Source: Bacteroidota bacterium
Lineage (GTDB): Bacteria > Bacteroidota > Bacteroidia > Bacteroidales > JAGNHN01
DNA length: 64,000 nt
NCBI GenBank assembly: GCA_022710185.1
Contig: JAKLHK010000005.1
Coordinates: 1-64,000 of the forward strand
Direction: 5' to 3'
The notes under the pieces were generated by a model that was given only the letters and a program-made list of their open reading frames with translations, was not told where the DNA came from and did not search any database. Below, piece by piece: positions 1 through 10,402 of this stretch (position 1 is the stretch's first letter; each line of letters opens with the position of its first letter). Made by a program: the position numbers and the translations under genes.

Positions 1-2
1 AT

Positions 3-623
3 ACCGTCACCCTGAAGGCCACCACCGACCTGGGATGCTACGGGGAATACACCATCCACGACTATATCGCCGTCTATCCCGACCCTGTGGCCGACTTCCT
101 GGCCGACCCCGACAGTTTCAACTACACTGGCAATACCATCCCCCCGGTGCAGTTCAACGACCTCAGCCTCTGGGAACCGGTGGAATGGACCTGGGACTTT
201 GGTGACGGCAATACCTCCAACGAACAAAACCCATCATACACCTATACCGAGGCCGGGTATTACTTCGTACTGCTGAAGGTAGTCACCGAATACGGATGCG
301 AGGATACCGTGAAATACCTCGTCAAGGTCATCCAGGAACTGGGCGACAGCCTGGTGTTCCCCAATGTGTTCACCCCCAATGGCGACAATGTGAACGACTA
401 TTTCACCATCGACAAGCTGGAGCCGGAGCACTACCTTGGCCGCCAGCTGGTGGTGTTCAACCGTTGGGGAAAGAAAGTGTTCGAAAGCAGCAATTACCTC
501 AACCAGTGGGATGGAGCGGGCGCCCCTGACGGCACCTACTTCTTCATCTTCCGCTATACCTTCGCCTTTGCCAGCACCATTGAAGACAGGGAAGTGAGCG
601 GATCCGTCACCATCCTCCGATAG
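3..623 (+). CDS. T9SS type B sorted PKD protein, C-terminal part (5' end outside window)
   Basis: Only the last 206 codons are present; the reading frame is open to the left edge. The product has a PKD domain (the WDFGDGNTSNEQNPSYTY segment is the PKD core) and ends in a gliding-motility-associated C-terminal domain, seen as NVFTPNGDNVNDYF, VVFNRWGKKVF and WDGAGAPDGTYFF. This CHU_C domain is the known type B signal for export through T9SS and surface attachment, so a secreted or surface adhesin-like protein is inferred. The segment is nearly identical to the end of the next gene: I count 33 base differences in 623, with about 4 residue changes. A strong terminator follows, so it is probably its own transcription unit. 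Confidence 0.9.
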   Translation, partial: TVTLKATTDLGCYGEYTIHDYIAVYPDPVADFLADPDSFNYTGNTIPPVQFNDLSLWEPVEWTWDFGDGNTSNEQNPSYTYTEAGYYFVLLKVVTEYGCEDTVKYLVKVIQELGDSLVFPNVFTPNGDNVNDYFTIDKLEPEHYLGRQLVVFNRWGKKVFESSNYLNQWDGAGAPDGTYFFIFRYTFAFASTIEDREVSGSVTILR

Positions 624-686
624 GGTGCACCACCAAAGGGAACAGGCCTCATGCCTGCCCCGGAGCAACATGATAGCGCACGATGA

Positions 687-720
687 GGGCCTGCGGGAAG
701 CAACCGCAGGCCCTTTCTTT
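687..720 (+). terminator. Rho-independent terminator after the first T9SS gene
   Basis: A perfect 10-bp stem (687-696 with 704-713, GGGCCTGCGG arm) closes a 7-base loop and is followed by a T-rich tract (714-720). It separates the first T9SS gene from the promoter of the next. Confidence 0.9.
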
Positions 721-756
721 GTGTCATCCCTTTGATTTCCACGGCCAGGGTCAGGC

Positions 757-787
757 TTGTTATTGAACCGGCTTCAATGTATATTTG
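757..787 (+). promoter_or_regulatory. Bacteroidota-type promoter of the second T9SS gene
   Basis: TTG at 757-759, 20-base spacer, TATATTTG at 780-787. This matches the -33/-7 pattern of Bacteroidota housekeeping promoters. A possible TTG start codon at 757 lies inside this promoter, which argues for the ATG at 877 as the true start. Confidence 0.75.
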
Positions 788-876
788 CCTGGAAGCGTAG
801 GGGGGAAAAGGTCACGGAGCGCGCGGCTCTGTTAGCAAACCACATAGTGGTCAGTGTTTTACATATACCCACCAGC

Positions 877-2724
877 ATGAACCGAGCCATTACCTTTTTC
901 GCAGCGGCATTGCTATTCACAATGAACGGATTCCGGGCGCACGGCCAATGTGCCGTTACCGCCATGGGATTTCCGACCGAAATCTGCCGGGGAGAACCAG
1001 TGCATCTCACAGCCGCCGGGGCCTGCGGCTACCTCATGATGAACGACTTCAACAACGGCAGCATCGGGCTGGGCTGGTCATCCAACGCCTCCCCCATGTT
1101 CAACAACCCCTGCCCCCCCACCATACCTCCCGCCACGGGCATCGTATGCTGGATCGGCTCCGCTACCAACTTCCCCCGCCAGCTCACCACCATTGCCTAC
1201 AACCTGAGCGTGGGAAGCAATTGCGTCATCGACTTTGATATGAAATATGGGGATATCCAGACCCACGCCGACTGCGAGGATCCCGATGAGCCCGACGAAG
1301 GGGTGCACCTGCAATGGAGCACCAACAGCTCCACCTGGACCGACATCCATTACTGGACTCCGACCACCAACATCAGCGGACCGCTTTATACCTGGACCCA
1401 TTATCAGGAAACCGTTCCGGTCATGGCCTATTCCCCGAACTCCCAGTTCCGCTGGTACCAGGACCTGACCTCTGGCAATAACTGGGACCACTGGGGCATC
1501 GACAACGTAGAGATCACCTGTGGGGGCCTGGAATCGAACATCATCTGGAGCACCGGCGATACTACCTTCTCCATTGTGGTGTTTCCCGACTCCTCCCAGA
1601 GCTATTGGGTGAAGATTTACGACAGTCTCTACAATGCTACGGATACCGTGCCCGTGATCGTGCACCAGATCCCCACTCCGGAGTTTACCCTCAACACCCC
1701 CATCTGCTCGGAATCTGACAGCGTGGAGCTCAAATATACCGGCAACGCTGCCTTTGACGCGGACTACTACTGGACCCTCAGCGGTGGCCTCACCGTGCCC
1801 GGCAACGGACCCGGACCCTATCTCCTGGACTCCCTGCCTGCAGGCGACTACTGGGTTATGCTCAACGTCACCGACCACGGATGCAATTCCGATATCGATA
1901 CCCTATGGTTCAGCGTTTACCAGAAACCCCTGGTGTCCTTCTCCGCCGACCTGCTCAAGGGCTGCGACACCATCGTGGTCAACTTCACCAACAATACCTA
2001 TCCCATCGGTAACCACTATATGTGGGAATGGAGCGACGGCAGCAGCGACACCAACCGTCACCAGACCCATTATTTCCCCTTCAACCCCAGCGACTCCGCC
2101 TATACCGTCACCCTGAAGGCCACCACCGACCTGGGATGCTACGGGGAATACACCATCCACGACTATATCGCCGTCTATCCCGACCCTGTGGCCGACTTCC
2201 TGGCCGACCCCGACAGTTTCAACTACACCGGCAATTTCATCCCCCCGGTGCAGTTCAACGACCTTAGCCTCTGGGAGCCGGTGGAATGGACCTGGGAATT
2301 CGGTGACGGCAATACTTCCAACGAGCAGAACCCCTCATACACCTATACCGAGGCCGGGTATTACTTCGTAGTGCTAAGGGTGGTCACTGAGTACGGCTGC
2401 GAGGATACCGTGAAATACCTCGTCAAGGTCATCCAGGAACTGGGCGACAGCCTGGTGTTCCCCAATGTGTTCACCCCCAACGGGGACAATGTGAACGACT
2501 ATTTCACCATCGACAAGCTGGAGCCGGAGCATTACCTCGGGCGTCAACTGGTGGTGTTCAACCGCTGGGGAAAGAAAGTATTCGAAAGCAGCAATTACCT
2601 CAACCAGTGGGATGGAGCGGGCGCCCCTGACGGCACCTACTTCTTCATCTTCCGCTATACCTTCGCCTTCGCCAGCACCATTGAAGACAGAGAAGTGAGT
2701 GGTTCCGTCACTATCCTCCGATAA
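877..2724 (+). CDS. Secreted PKD protein with T9SS type B sorting domain
   Basis: A 615-residue product starting at the ATG that opens a Sec signal peptide (MNRAITFFAAALLF, cleavage near AHG-Q). A region of roughly residues 70-240 ends in FRWYQDLTSGNNWDHWGIDN, which resembles reelin-type/jelly-roll carbohydrate-binding modules. PKD-like repeats follow, and a CHU_C type B domain (NVFTPNGDNVNDYF, WDGAGAPDGTYFF) fills the last 90 or so residues. Export by T9SS and surface anchoring are known for this domain; the ligand is unknown. The last 620 bases are about 95% identical to the preceding gene, indicating tandem duplication or gene conversion. Not part of the T9SS machinery itself. Confidence 0.9.
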   Translation: MNRAITFFAAALLFTMNGFRAHGQCAVTAMGFPTEICRGEPVHLTAAGACGYLMMNDFNNGSIGLGWSSNASPMFNNPCPPTIPPATGIVCWIGSATNFPRQLTTIAYNLSVGSNCVIDFDMKYGDIQTHADCEDPDEPDEGVHLQWSTNSSTWTDIHYWTPTTNISGPLYTWTHYQETVPVMAYSPNSQFRWYQDLTSGNNWDHWGIDNVEITCGGLESNIIWSTGDTTFSIVVFPDSSQSYWVKIYDSLYNATDTVPVIVHQIPTPEFTLNTPICSESDSVELKYTGNAAFDADYYWTLSGGLTVPGNGPGPYLLDSLPAGDYWVMLNVTDHGCNSDIDTLWFSVYQKPLVSFSADLLKGCDTIVVNFTNNTYPIGNHYMWEWSDGSSDTNRHQTHYFPFNPSDSAYTVTLKATTDLGCYGEYTIHDYIAVYPDPVADFLADPDSFNYTGNFIPPVQFNDLSLWEPVEWTWEFGDGNTSNEQNPSYTYTEAGYYFVVLRVVTEYGCEDTVKYLVKVIQELGDSLVFPNVFTPNGDNVNDYFTIDKLEPEHYLGRQLVVFNRWGKKVFESSNYLNQWDGAGAPDGTYFFIFRYTFAFASTIEDREVSGSVTILR

Positions 2725-2775
2725 TCCGGCATTCCTTGTAACAGGCAGGATGCACCGCATTTATCAGGGAATTTA

Positions 2776-2783
2776 TATATTTG
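2776..2783 (+). promoter_or_regulatory. -7 element (TATATTTG) of the third T9SS gene
   Basis: Exact TATATTTG. The expected transcript start near 2790 would leave about 40 bases before the ATG at 2830 but only about 10 before the ATG at 2800, favouring 2830. No TTG at the canonical spacing was seen. Confidence 0.6.
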
Positions 2784-2829
2784 AACAAATACTCAGCACA
2801 TGAGTCGGGAGAATTGTACCCTTCTACCA

Positions 2830-5013
2830 ATGCGGACCCTTGTTTTTCTCGGGCTGTCCTTGCTGCTGGGATCCGCCCTTAAGGCCCAGCTGGTCACCAC
2901 GCCCTCCAACAACGCCAACAACCTGGTGCAGAACGTACTGATCGGGCAGGGCGTGTCCGCATTCAACGTAACCTACACCGGATCTGCCAATACCCTGGGC
3001 TCCTTCGTCAATGGCTGGATGACCAACCTGGGCCTGGACGAAGGCATCATTCTGACCTCGGGCGACCTCACTGCTGCACCCCCTCCGGGTTCACCGGTAA
3101 CGGCTTTCGCTTCCACGGGCAACCTCGGAGGCTCCAACGCCCTGCTGGCCTCCCTTATCCCCGGGTATACCGTCAACGATGCGGCAGTACTCGAATTCGA
3201 CTTCACCCCCGAGTCGGATACCATTAAGTTCCGATATGTTTTCGGCTCCGAAGAGTACCCCGAATGGGTGTCCTCAAGCTATAACGATGTCTTCGGCTTC
3301 TTCGTCAGCGGGCCCAAGCCCTTCCCCGCCACCGGCAACTATGTAAACCAGAACATCGCCCTTATCCCCAATACCACGCTGCCCGTAACTATCGACAACA
3401 TTAATAACGTTTCCTCCGCCTACCCTCAGTACTATGTGGATAACCAGGGACTTGGCGGGCTGACTATTGTTTATGACGGCTTCACCGTGGTACTCACCGC
3501 CTGGCTGCTGGTCGTGCCTTGCCAGACGTATCACATTACCATCGCTATCGGCGATGCCGGGGATACAGCCTACGATTCCGCCGTATTCCTGGAGAAAGGG
3601 AGTTTCTCAAGCTCTGCCGTCGAGGTCGCCGTAAGCTACAACAACCCCTACCTCACCATTCCCTTTGCGGTGGAAGGCTGCCAGAAGGCCGTGATCAGTT
3701 TCAATACCCCCTTCCCGCGTTTCGATACCGCCTGGATCTATATCGACTCCATTTATGGTACTGCTATCAACGGTACAGATTACTCCCATATAATAGATAG
3801 TGTGCTGATCCCGCCCGGCGGGAATGCAGGCGCGATCATCATCGATCCCATCATCGACAATATTACCGAAGGGATAGAATACATCTTCATTGATGTGCAG
3901 ACCTCTATCTGTTCTTTGTCGGATACCACGCTGATCATACCCATCGTGGACTATAACCGCATAGAAACCGTATCTACGCCAGACACCCTGCTCTGCGGGG
4001 AGGTGCTTCAGCTCATCACCAGTCCTACCGGAGGTGCCCCACCCTACCAATACATCTGGTCTCCACAGTCGGGCCTGAACAACCCCTATTCTTCCAACCC
4101 GACCTACACCAGCACGGCCTATGATACCCTGCAGTTCTTTGTCGAGATCAGCGACAGCACCAATTGCTCCTATGCCAAGGATTCCTTGCTGGCGATCTTC
4201 CGTCCGCCCCCTCTCATCAGCTTCATGCCCGACATCTACGAAGGTTGCGACCCGGTCACTGTAAACTTCACCAACAACATCTGGCCCAACATTCAGAGCA
4301 TATTGTGGGATTTTGGTGACGGGCAAACCTCTACGGACCCCAATCCTGCACATACCTTCAGCTACCATCCCGACACGGCCACGGGCTACCGGGTGGAAGT
4401 CAGCGTGGTAACCCAGGAAGGCTGCGAAACCTCCTATGCTGTGGATCACCTGATCAAGGTGTTCAACAACCCATTGGCCGGATTCTATGCTGATCCGGAC
4501 TCTACCGACCTGAAGAACGCCCTGATCCAGTTCAACAATTTCAGCACCAATGATGTCGTGGCTTGGAACTGGGACTTCGGCGACAGCCTTTCCATCGACA
4601 ATACCAGTATCCTGGAGAACCCAACGCATGAGTATCTGGAAGCGGGGATATACACCATCTTTCTGGAGGTGCTGACCGAACATGGGTGCTGGGACACCGT
4701 GAGCGCCCGTGTGAAGATCGTGGAAGAGCTGGAAGACTCCCTCATTTTCCCCAACGTGTTTACCCCCAATGGCGACGGGGTCAACGATTACTTTGTGATC
4801 GACAAGCTGGAAACGGAGCATTATCTGGGCCGCGAGCTGTTGGTGTTCAACCGCTGGGGCAAGATGGTCTACGAGGCGAGCGCATACGTAAACCAATGGG
4901 ATGGCGCCGGGCTTCCCGAAGGAACATATTACTATGTGTTCCGATACGACTTCACCTTCCTTGGGCTTACCTTCCCCAAGGAGCACAGTGGCAGCGTGAC
5001 GATACTACGGTAA
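2830..5013 (+). CDS. Choice-of-anchor L / PKD protein with T9SS type B sorting domain
   Basis: A 727-residue product; the start is placed at the ATG opening a signal peptide (MRTLVFLGLSLLLGSALKAQ). The N-terminal 240 or so residues fit the choice-of-anchor L domain: LVQNVLIGQGVSAFNVTYTG, GIILTSGDL, FRYVFGSEEYPEW and VFGFFVSGP. A Calx-beta-like stretch follows (GTDYSHIIDSVLIPPGG), then two PKD domains (WDFGDGQTSTDPNPAHTF; WNWDFGDSLS) and a CHU_C domain (NVFTPNGDGVNDYF, LLVFNRWGKMVYE, WDGAGLPEGTYYY). It is secreted and probably surface-bound; an adhesin role is inferred only. Three such genes in a row suggest a surface-protein cluster that continues left of the window. Confidence 0.92.
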   Translation: MRTLVFLGLSLLLGSALKAQLVTTPSNNANNLVQNVLIGQGVSAFNVTYTGSANTLGSFVNGWMTNLGLDEGIILTSGDLTAAPPPGSPVTAFASTGNLGGSNALLASLIPGYTVNDAAVLEFDFTPESDTIKFRYVFGSEEYPEWVSSSYNDVFGFFVSGPKPFPATGNYVNQNIALIPNTTLPVTIDNINNVSSAYPQYYVDNQGLGGLTIVYDGFTVVLTAWLLVVPCQTYHITIAIGDAGDTAYDSAVFLEKGSFSSSAVEVAVSYNNPYLTIPFAVEGCQKAVISFNTPFPRFDTAWIYIDSIYGTAINGTDYSHIIDSVLIPPGGNAGAIIIDPIIDNITEGIEYIFIDVQTSICSLSDTTLIIPIVDYNRIETVSTPDTLLCGEVLQLITSPTGGAPPYQYIWSPQSGLNNPYSSNPTYTSTAYDTLQFFVEISDSTNCSYAKDSLLAIFRPPPLISFMPDIYEGCDPVTVNFTNNIWPNIQSILWDFGDGQTSTDPNPAHTFSYHPDTATGYRVEVSVVTQEGCETSYAVDHLIKVFNNPLAGFYADPDSTDLKNALIQFNNFSTNDVVAWNWDFGDSLSIDNTSILENPTHEYLEAGIYTIFLEVLTEHGCWDTVSARVKIVEELEDSLIFPNVFTPNGDGVNDYFVIDKLETEHYLGRELLVFNRWGKMVYEASAYVNQWDGAGLPEGTYYYVFRYDFTFLGLTFPKEHSGSVTILR

Positions 5014-5032
5014 AGACCTACAGGACTGAGAA

Positions 5033-5488
5033 TCAATTCTCCCGCAGCACAAACTCGTCATACTCCAGTTCGAAGCGCAGCTTATGTTTGGATTCCTCCA
5101 TGGCCAGTGACAGGAAGGCCTCTTTCATTTCCTGGTCTCCTGCCCTTTCCGAGAGGTCCATATAGAGCCTGAATGCCGACTTTTCCCTCTTCATGGCAAC
5201 GACGAGTGCATCGCTGTAGCTCATCCCCGGGCTGACCTCGGCGGCCACGGTATAATCGGCAATCTTCAGGTCGGCCACCTTCTCCTGGCCCAGGCCGGGA
5301 AAGCCTGATTCACGGATGGACAACAGCCTGGCTTTGTGCCCCATCTCTTCCCTGGCGAACTGTTCGAAAACGGCCTTCATGTCCCCGTTCCTGGCCTGAG
5401 TAGCCAGCTGGGTATAGAACTCTACCGCAGCCTGTTCAGAGCGGATGGCGAATTCGAGAATGTCATGGATGGAGCTGAATTCCTTCAT
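5033..5488 (-). CDS. Rubrerythrin/ferritin-like diiron protein
   Basis: A 151-residue all-helical product with two halves of a ferritin-like four-helix bundle. Candidate diiron ligands are visible: E18 and E22 in the first helix region, EEMGH in the second, KREKSAF in the third and MEESKHK in the fourth. The family acts in the cytoplasm in peroxide or iron handling. The C-terminal rubredoxin domain of classical rubrerythrin is absent. It converges on the preceding T9SS gene with a 19-base gap and no clear terminator. A TATATTTG box on the minus strand lies just upstream. The exact reaction is not deducible. Confidence 0.8.
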   Translation of the reverse strand: MKEFSSIHDILEFAIRSEQAAVEFYTQLATQARNGDMKAVFEQFAREEMGHKARLLSIRESGFPGLGQEKVADLKIADYTVAAEVSPGMSYSDALVVAMKREKSAFRLYMDLSERAGDQEMKEAFLSLAMEESKHKLRFELEYDEFVLREN

Positions 5489-5516
5489 GGGTAGGGTTGA
5501 TTATTGTGGGAAAGGA

Positions 5517-5524
5517 CAAATATA
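5517..5524 (-). promoter_or_regulatory. -7 element (TATATTTG) of the rubrerythrin-like gene
   Basis: CAAATATA on the plus strand, i.e. TATATTTG read on the minus strand, about 29 bases before the ATG. No TTG at the expected -33 spacing. Confidence 0.55.
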
Positions 5525-5537
5525 GAAAAGCCGTTCG

Positions 5538-5569
5538 AAAAAAGGGCTGCTCCCATGCAGGAACAGCCC
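5538..5569 (-). terminator. Terminator of gdhA
   Basis: Reading the minus strand: stem GGGCTG/CAGCCC extended by GGA/TCC across one mismatch (5544-5553 with 5560-5569), followed by six T (5543-5538). It sits directly after the gdhA stop. Confidence 0.8.
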
Positions 5570-5595
5570 CTTCGCTTATGTTTGGAGCCCGGCGA

Positions 5596-6972
<1,377 letters not shown>

Positions 6973-7006
6973 CTATCCGCTCTCTTTTGTTATACAAATA
7001 ACAGCG

Positions 7007-7036
7007 CAAAGGTATAAGGCTTTCTTTTATCCACAA
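7007..7036 (-). promoter_or_regulatory. Promoter of gdhA
   Basis: On the minus strand: TTG (7036-7034), 19-base spacer, TACCTTTG (7014-7007). Leader of about 65 bases to the chosen ATG. Confidence 0.75.
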
Positions 7037-7114
7037 CCCGGAGGCATAATTTATTCCCAGTCCATTTAAGGAAGGCGGAAACCTGTTGAAATTAAGGCGT
7101 AAAAAGGGTTTAGA

Positions 7115-7744
7115 TCAGGGTTGAAGGCGTCCTTCATGGTACCGGAGCACGCGGAGGGTGTCGCCTGTTTCGCTGAACCAGACTTCCTCACCGTGTTTCA
7201 TGTTGTTCACATAATGGATGACCCGCTCCAGCATGCCTCCGGGGTAGTACGACTGCATGCGCCCGTCACCTCGCTGGTATGTGGCCTCCCCTACCACCAA
7301 TCCGGTAAACCCGCGGTAGGTCCACTTCCCGTCGTAGGCGCCACGGGCGAAAGCGCCTTCCACTTTGATCGCCCCATTGGGATGGTATTCCCGGAAGGGG
7401 CCATGCAGGGTATCGTCCTGATAGTGCTCCTCAATGGCCAGGCGGCCTTCGCTGTCCCACATCCTGGCCAGCCCTTCCTTCTTTCCTTTCACATAGGTAT
7501 ATTCACTTTCCAACCGGCCGTTCACCTGCCATTTCCGCCCCAGCCCTTCCAACAGGCCATCATTATAAAAAAATTCTTCCCTCTCCTGTCCGTTGGGATA
7601 ATACCAGACTGCCCGCCCATGCAAGGCCTTGCCCCGGTAGCTCAGCGAGGAACTGATGGTTCCGTCGGGATATTGAGTGGTCTCCACCCGTGTGCAGGAG
7701 GTCAGGACCAGGAACACCAGCGTAAGAACAACGAGTCTTCTCAT
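7115..7744 (-). CDS. MORN/YwqK-like repeat lipoprotein
   Basis: A 209-residue product with a lipoprotein signal (VFLVLTSC, lipid-attachment Cys at 17). Six or so repeats of the W-Y-xx-NG-x-(4-6)-Y pattern follow, such as AVWYYPNGQEREEFFYNDG and FREYHPNGAIKVEGAFARG. These are MORN-type repeats of the family often labelled YwqK antitoxin; that name is a database inheritance and no toxin is adjacent here. An envelope-located structural or binding protein is the safest reading. Its start codon overlaps the stop of the upstream GT39 gene by four bases (ATGA), so translation is probably coupled and it is the last gene of the rmuC run. Confidence 0.8.
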   Translation of the reverse strand: MRRLVVLTLVFLVLTSCTRVETTQYPDGTISSSLSYRGKALHGRAVWYYPNGQEREEFFYNDGLLEGLGRKWQVNGRLESEYTYVKGKKEGLARMWDSEGRLAIEEHYQDDTLHGPFREYHPNGAIKVEGAFARGAYDGKWTYRGFTGLVVGEATYQRGDGRMQSYYPGGMLERVIHYVNNMKHGEEVWFSETGDTLRVLRYHEGRLQP

Positions 7745-9636
7745 GGTTTCAGTAGCTTAATCTGCAGCTGATCCACGCTGAGGCTGGCCCCTCCGGGGTT
7801 CCAGACATAGGCATGCAGTACGGCCCCCGGGGGAATGTTCTCATCGGGTGCTATAAATAAATGTATCCTTGAAGCACTTCCGGCATCAACAAAAATCCGG
7901 ACCTGGGACGACCGCCAGTACAGGGTCTCACCAGCCTGGCTCACCACGGCAGCTACCAACTGGGGCTCCCCATGCCCCTCTGTCCACAGCACATCGGCGC
8001 TGATCCACGCCCGAACATTCCCCTCCACCGCGACCGAGAGGGCCGGGCTGAACTCATGGCCCGCAGGCATGCTTAAGCTCCCGGACCCTTTCGTATACCA
8101 TGCCGTATCCGCCAACTGTCCTTCCATCAGGGTATCCTGGGCCTCGAAGCCGGCCACAAGGCTTCGGAGAATTTCTTGCGAAGGTTCCTCAACTCCTGCA
8201 CTTCCGCTGACACTCCGGTGGACTCCCCAGGCCAGTCCATCCTGGTCCAGCCTTCCCAGAAGTACAGGGTAGCGGTCTGCCAGCATGGCGTAGGTTTCCG
8301 GCGGACAGGGTCTGACCGAAACAAAGACAATTTCCTCCGCCTGGCAACTGTCGAGCCTCATCCGTAGCGTCCTCAGGCCCTCCATATCCCTGACCCCATC
8401 GGTCAGTAGTGGAGTCCCGAGTATCCGGTCATGATAGAAGCCCAGGTACCAGGTACTGTTGCTATTTAGCGCCAGCACGGCCTTACCTTCATCGATCGCG
8501 TCCTGCCGCGCCGCGATGAAGTCAGCCGCTTCACGGAAATCCGCGAACTGACGTTCCTTGTGGTCCTGCGTTACCAAAACCGTAAGTGTGCCCCCCAAGG
8601 CCAAAATACCCACGGCTGCCCATGCAGCCGTTTGTTCCCCCAGGGCCCGGAAAGGCGCCGCAAGGGCCAGCAGCAGCAGGGGCAGGCCAAAGATCAGGAT
8701 GGAATGCTGGGCCACAGGGTTCACCCACAAGGAGTATGTGTAGGCCACGGCCAGGGGGAGGCCCCACCACATCAACAGCAAGCGGGGCTGTACCCTCGCC
8801 CCGGGGACACGGCGTACCAGGGCCAGCACCAGGGGTACCAGCATGCCTGCAGCCAATGGAGGTGAGGCGTTGAAGACGGACACCCAGTGATCCCATGGCC
8901 AGCTGAGGGGGGGGGGGCCCAGCCATGTGCCAAGCCCCCCTTCCCCGAAATGAAGCATACTGACTTTAAGATGAGGAAGAAAGAGCAACACAGCAACCAG
9001 CCCGCTTAGCAGATAGGCTATGGCCTTCCTGCCCCGCACAAAAAAGAGTCCGCTGAGGCCGATAATGCCCGCCAGCAGGAAGCTGAAATAATGGTTGTAC
9101 ATGCATACGGCCAGGGCCACGCTGAGGATGCCCCCATATCCCAGAAGGGCGCCCGCCCTTCGTGACCCGGGATCGAAAAGAAAACGGTCCCAGGCCCAAA
9201 GCAGCACTAAGATCCAAAGCATTCCACTGGCATACGGACGTGCCAGCTGACTGTACAATACGGGAAAAGACAGCACCGCCATGGCAGCAGAGGCGATGAG
9301 CCCGCTGGAGGTGCCGAACCACCTCCGGCCAAGGACATAGGTCAAACCAACCGCTCCCAGGCCGGAGAGGACAAAGGGTAACCGCACCCACTCCTCCGAC
9401 ATCCCCCCCAGGCGTACCCAGATCCAAAGGAACACCTGCACCCCGGCAGGATGAAAATCAGGGACCACCCCTTGCTGTATCAGGGTAACAAAGGAAGTGG
9501 TCTGAAGCCGTAGCAGGGCACTGAGCTCATCGTTACTGAAGGAATATCCAAGGCCCCACAATCGCAATACCGCTGCCACACCCAGGATGGTCCAGGGTGC
9601 CAGGGGTATCAGGTATCGTGCAGCAAGGGACCTCAT
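7741..9636 (-). CDS. GT39-like (GT-C) membrane glycosyltransferase
   Basis: A 631-residue protein with about ten to twelve hydrophobic segments over the first 400 residues and a soluble C-terminal domain of about 230 residues. The first loop has the acidic GT-C signature FSNDELSALLRL followed by DFHPAGVQVFLW, as in PMT/ArnT-like transferases that use polyprenyl-phosphate sugars at the periplasmic face. The C-terminal half (residues 440-631) looks like a beta-rich carbohydrate-binding module. Donor and acceptor are unknown. It lies 3 bases after rlmB and overlaps the next gene by 4. Confidence 0.82.
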   Translation of the reverse strand: MRSLAARYLIPLAPWTILGVAAVLRLWGLGYSFSNDELSALLRLQTTSFVTLIQQGVVPDFHPAGVQVFLWIWVRLGGMSEEWVRLPFVLSGLGAVGLTYVLGRRWFGTSSGLIASAAMAVLSFPVLYSQLARPYASGMLWILVLLWAWDRFLFDPGSRRAGALLGYGGILSVALAVCMYNHYFSFLLAGIIGLSGLFFVRGRKAIAYLLSGLVAVLLFLPHLKVSMLHFGEGGLGTWLGPPPLSWPWDHWVSVFNASPPLAAGMLVPLVLALVRRVPGARVQPRLLLMWWGLPLAVAYTYSLWVNPVAQHSILIFGLPLLLLALAAPFRALGEQTAAWAAVGILALGGTLTVLVTQDHKERQFADFREAADFIAARQDAIDEGKAVLALNSNSTWYLGFYHDRILGTPLLTDGVRDMEGLRTLRMRLDSCQAEEIVFVSVRPCPPETYAMLADRYPVLLGRLDQDGLAWGVHRSVSGSAGVEEPSQEILRSLVAGFEAQDTLMEGQLADTAWYTKGSGSLSMPAGHEFSPALSVAVEGNVRAWISADVLWTEGHGEPQLVAAVVSQAGETLYWRSSQVRIFVDAGSASRIHLFIAPDENIPPGAVLHAYVWNPGGASLSVDQLQIKLLKP

Positions 9637-9639
9637 GCT

Positions 9640-10389
9640 TCATCCAGTGGTTCTCTCCCTGCGCTGCCTTAGCACCTCGTACATCAGCACGCCCGCGGCT
9701 ACCGATACATTAAGCGAACTGATCTGTCCGAGCACAGGGATGGCGAGGCGTTCATCGGCCAAATCCAGCAGGTTACGCGATATCCCGTCTTCTTCTGAGC
9801 CCATCACCAACACCACCGGCCCCGTGAGGTCTGCCTTATGGTATAAGGTCTGACTTTTCTCCGTTACTGCGGCGATCCTGAGACCGCTCTCTTTCAGGTA
9901 GCGCAGGGTATGCTCAGGCTGGTGGCTGCGGCAAACCGGCAAATGGTGCAGGGCCCCGGCACTGGTCTTGACCGCATCGGCGGTGATGAGCGCCGAACCC
10001 CTGGCCGGTACGATAAGGGCATGCACCCCGCTGCAATCGGCTGTACGGGCAATCGCGCCCAGGTTGCGTACATCGGTAATCCGGTCCAGGAACAGAAAGA
10101 AAGGCATCTTCCCTTGCTCGAAAAGAAGAGGCACAATAGAAGTAATGTCCTGATATTCAATAGGTGAAAGAAATGCGATCAGTCCCTGATGATTGGCGCG
10201 TGTGGTCGCGTTCAGCTTCTCTACCGGGACGAACTGGCTGGGCACCCCATAGGATTTGATCAACTGCCACACATCAGAATATAGGGGACCGCGCAGTCCC
10301 TTCTGTATCAACACCTTTTCTATTTCTTTTCCGGCGGCCAGGGCTTCGTAGACCGGTCGCAGTCCATAGATCATATTGGTTTTGGTCAT
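9640..10389 (-). CDS. rlmB: 23S rRNA guanosine-2'-O-methyltransferase RlmB-like (TrmH/SpoU family)
   Basis: A 249-residue protein with an N-terminal L30e-like RNA-binding domain (MIYGLRPVYEALAAGKEIEK) and a SPOUT methyltransferase domain carrying the three SpoU motifs: DRITDVRNLGAIARTADCSG, VVLVMGSEEDGIS and IPVLGQISSLNVSVAAGVLM. The family methylates a ribose 2'-OH in RNA using S-adenosylmethionine; E. coli RlmB acts on 23S G2251. The assignment to that exact nucleotide is by family. It lies 13 bases after the GWxTD gene. Confidence 0.9.
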   Translation of the reverse strand: MTKTNMIYGLRPVYEALAAGKEIEKVLIQKGLRGPLYSDVWQLIKSYGVPSQFVPVEKLNATTRANHQGLIAFLSPIEYQDITSIVPLLFEQGKMPFFLFLDRITDVRNLGAIARTADCSGVHALIVPARGSALITADAVKTSAGALHHLPVCRSHQPEHTLRYLKESGLRIAAVTEKSQTLYHKADLTGPVVLVMGSEEDGISRNLLDLADERLAIPVLGQISSLNVSVAAGVLMYEVLRQRRERTTG

Positions 10390-10402
10390 AATCCAGAGCG
10401 TT

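Noticed and set aside
3607..4986. A 459-codon open frame on the minus strand
   Set aside because: Antisense to the choice-of-anchor L gene; no signal of an independent gene.
5033..5488. Full rubrerythrin
   Set aside because: The rubredoxin-like CxxC domain is missing; only the ferritin-like domain is present.
7115..7744. A toxin-antitoxin system
   Set aside because: The YwqK family name suggests an antitoxin, but the protein is a lipoprotein with MORN-type repeats and no toxin gene is adjacent.
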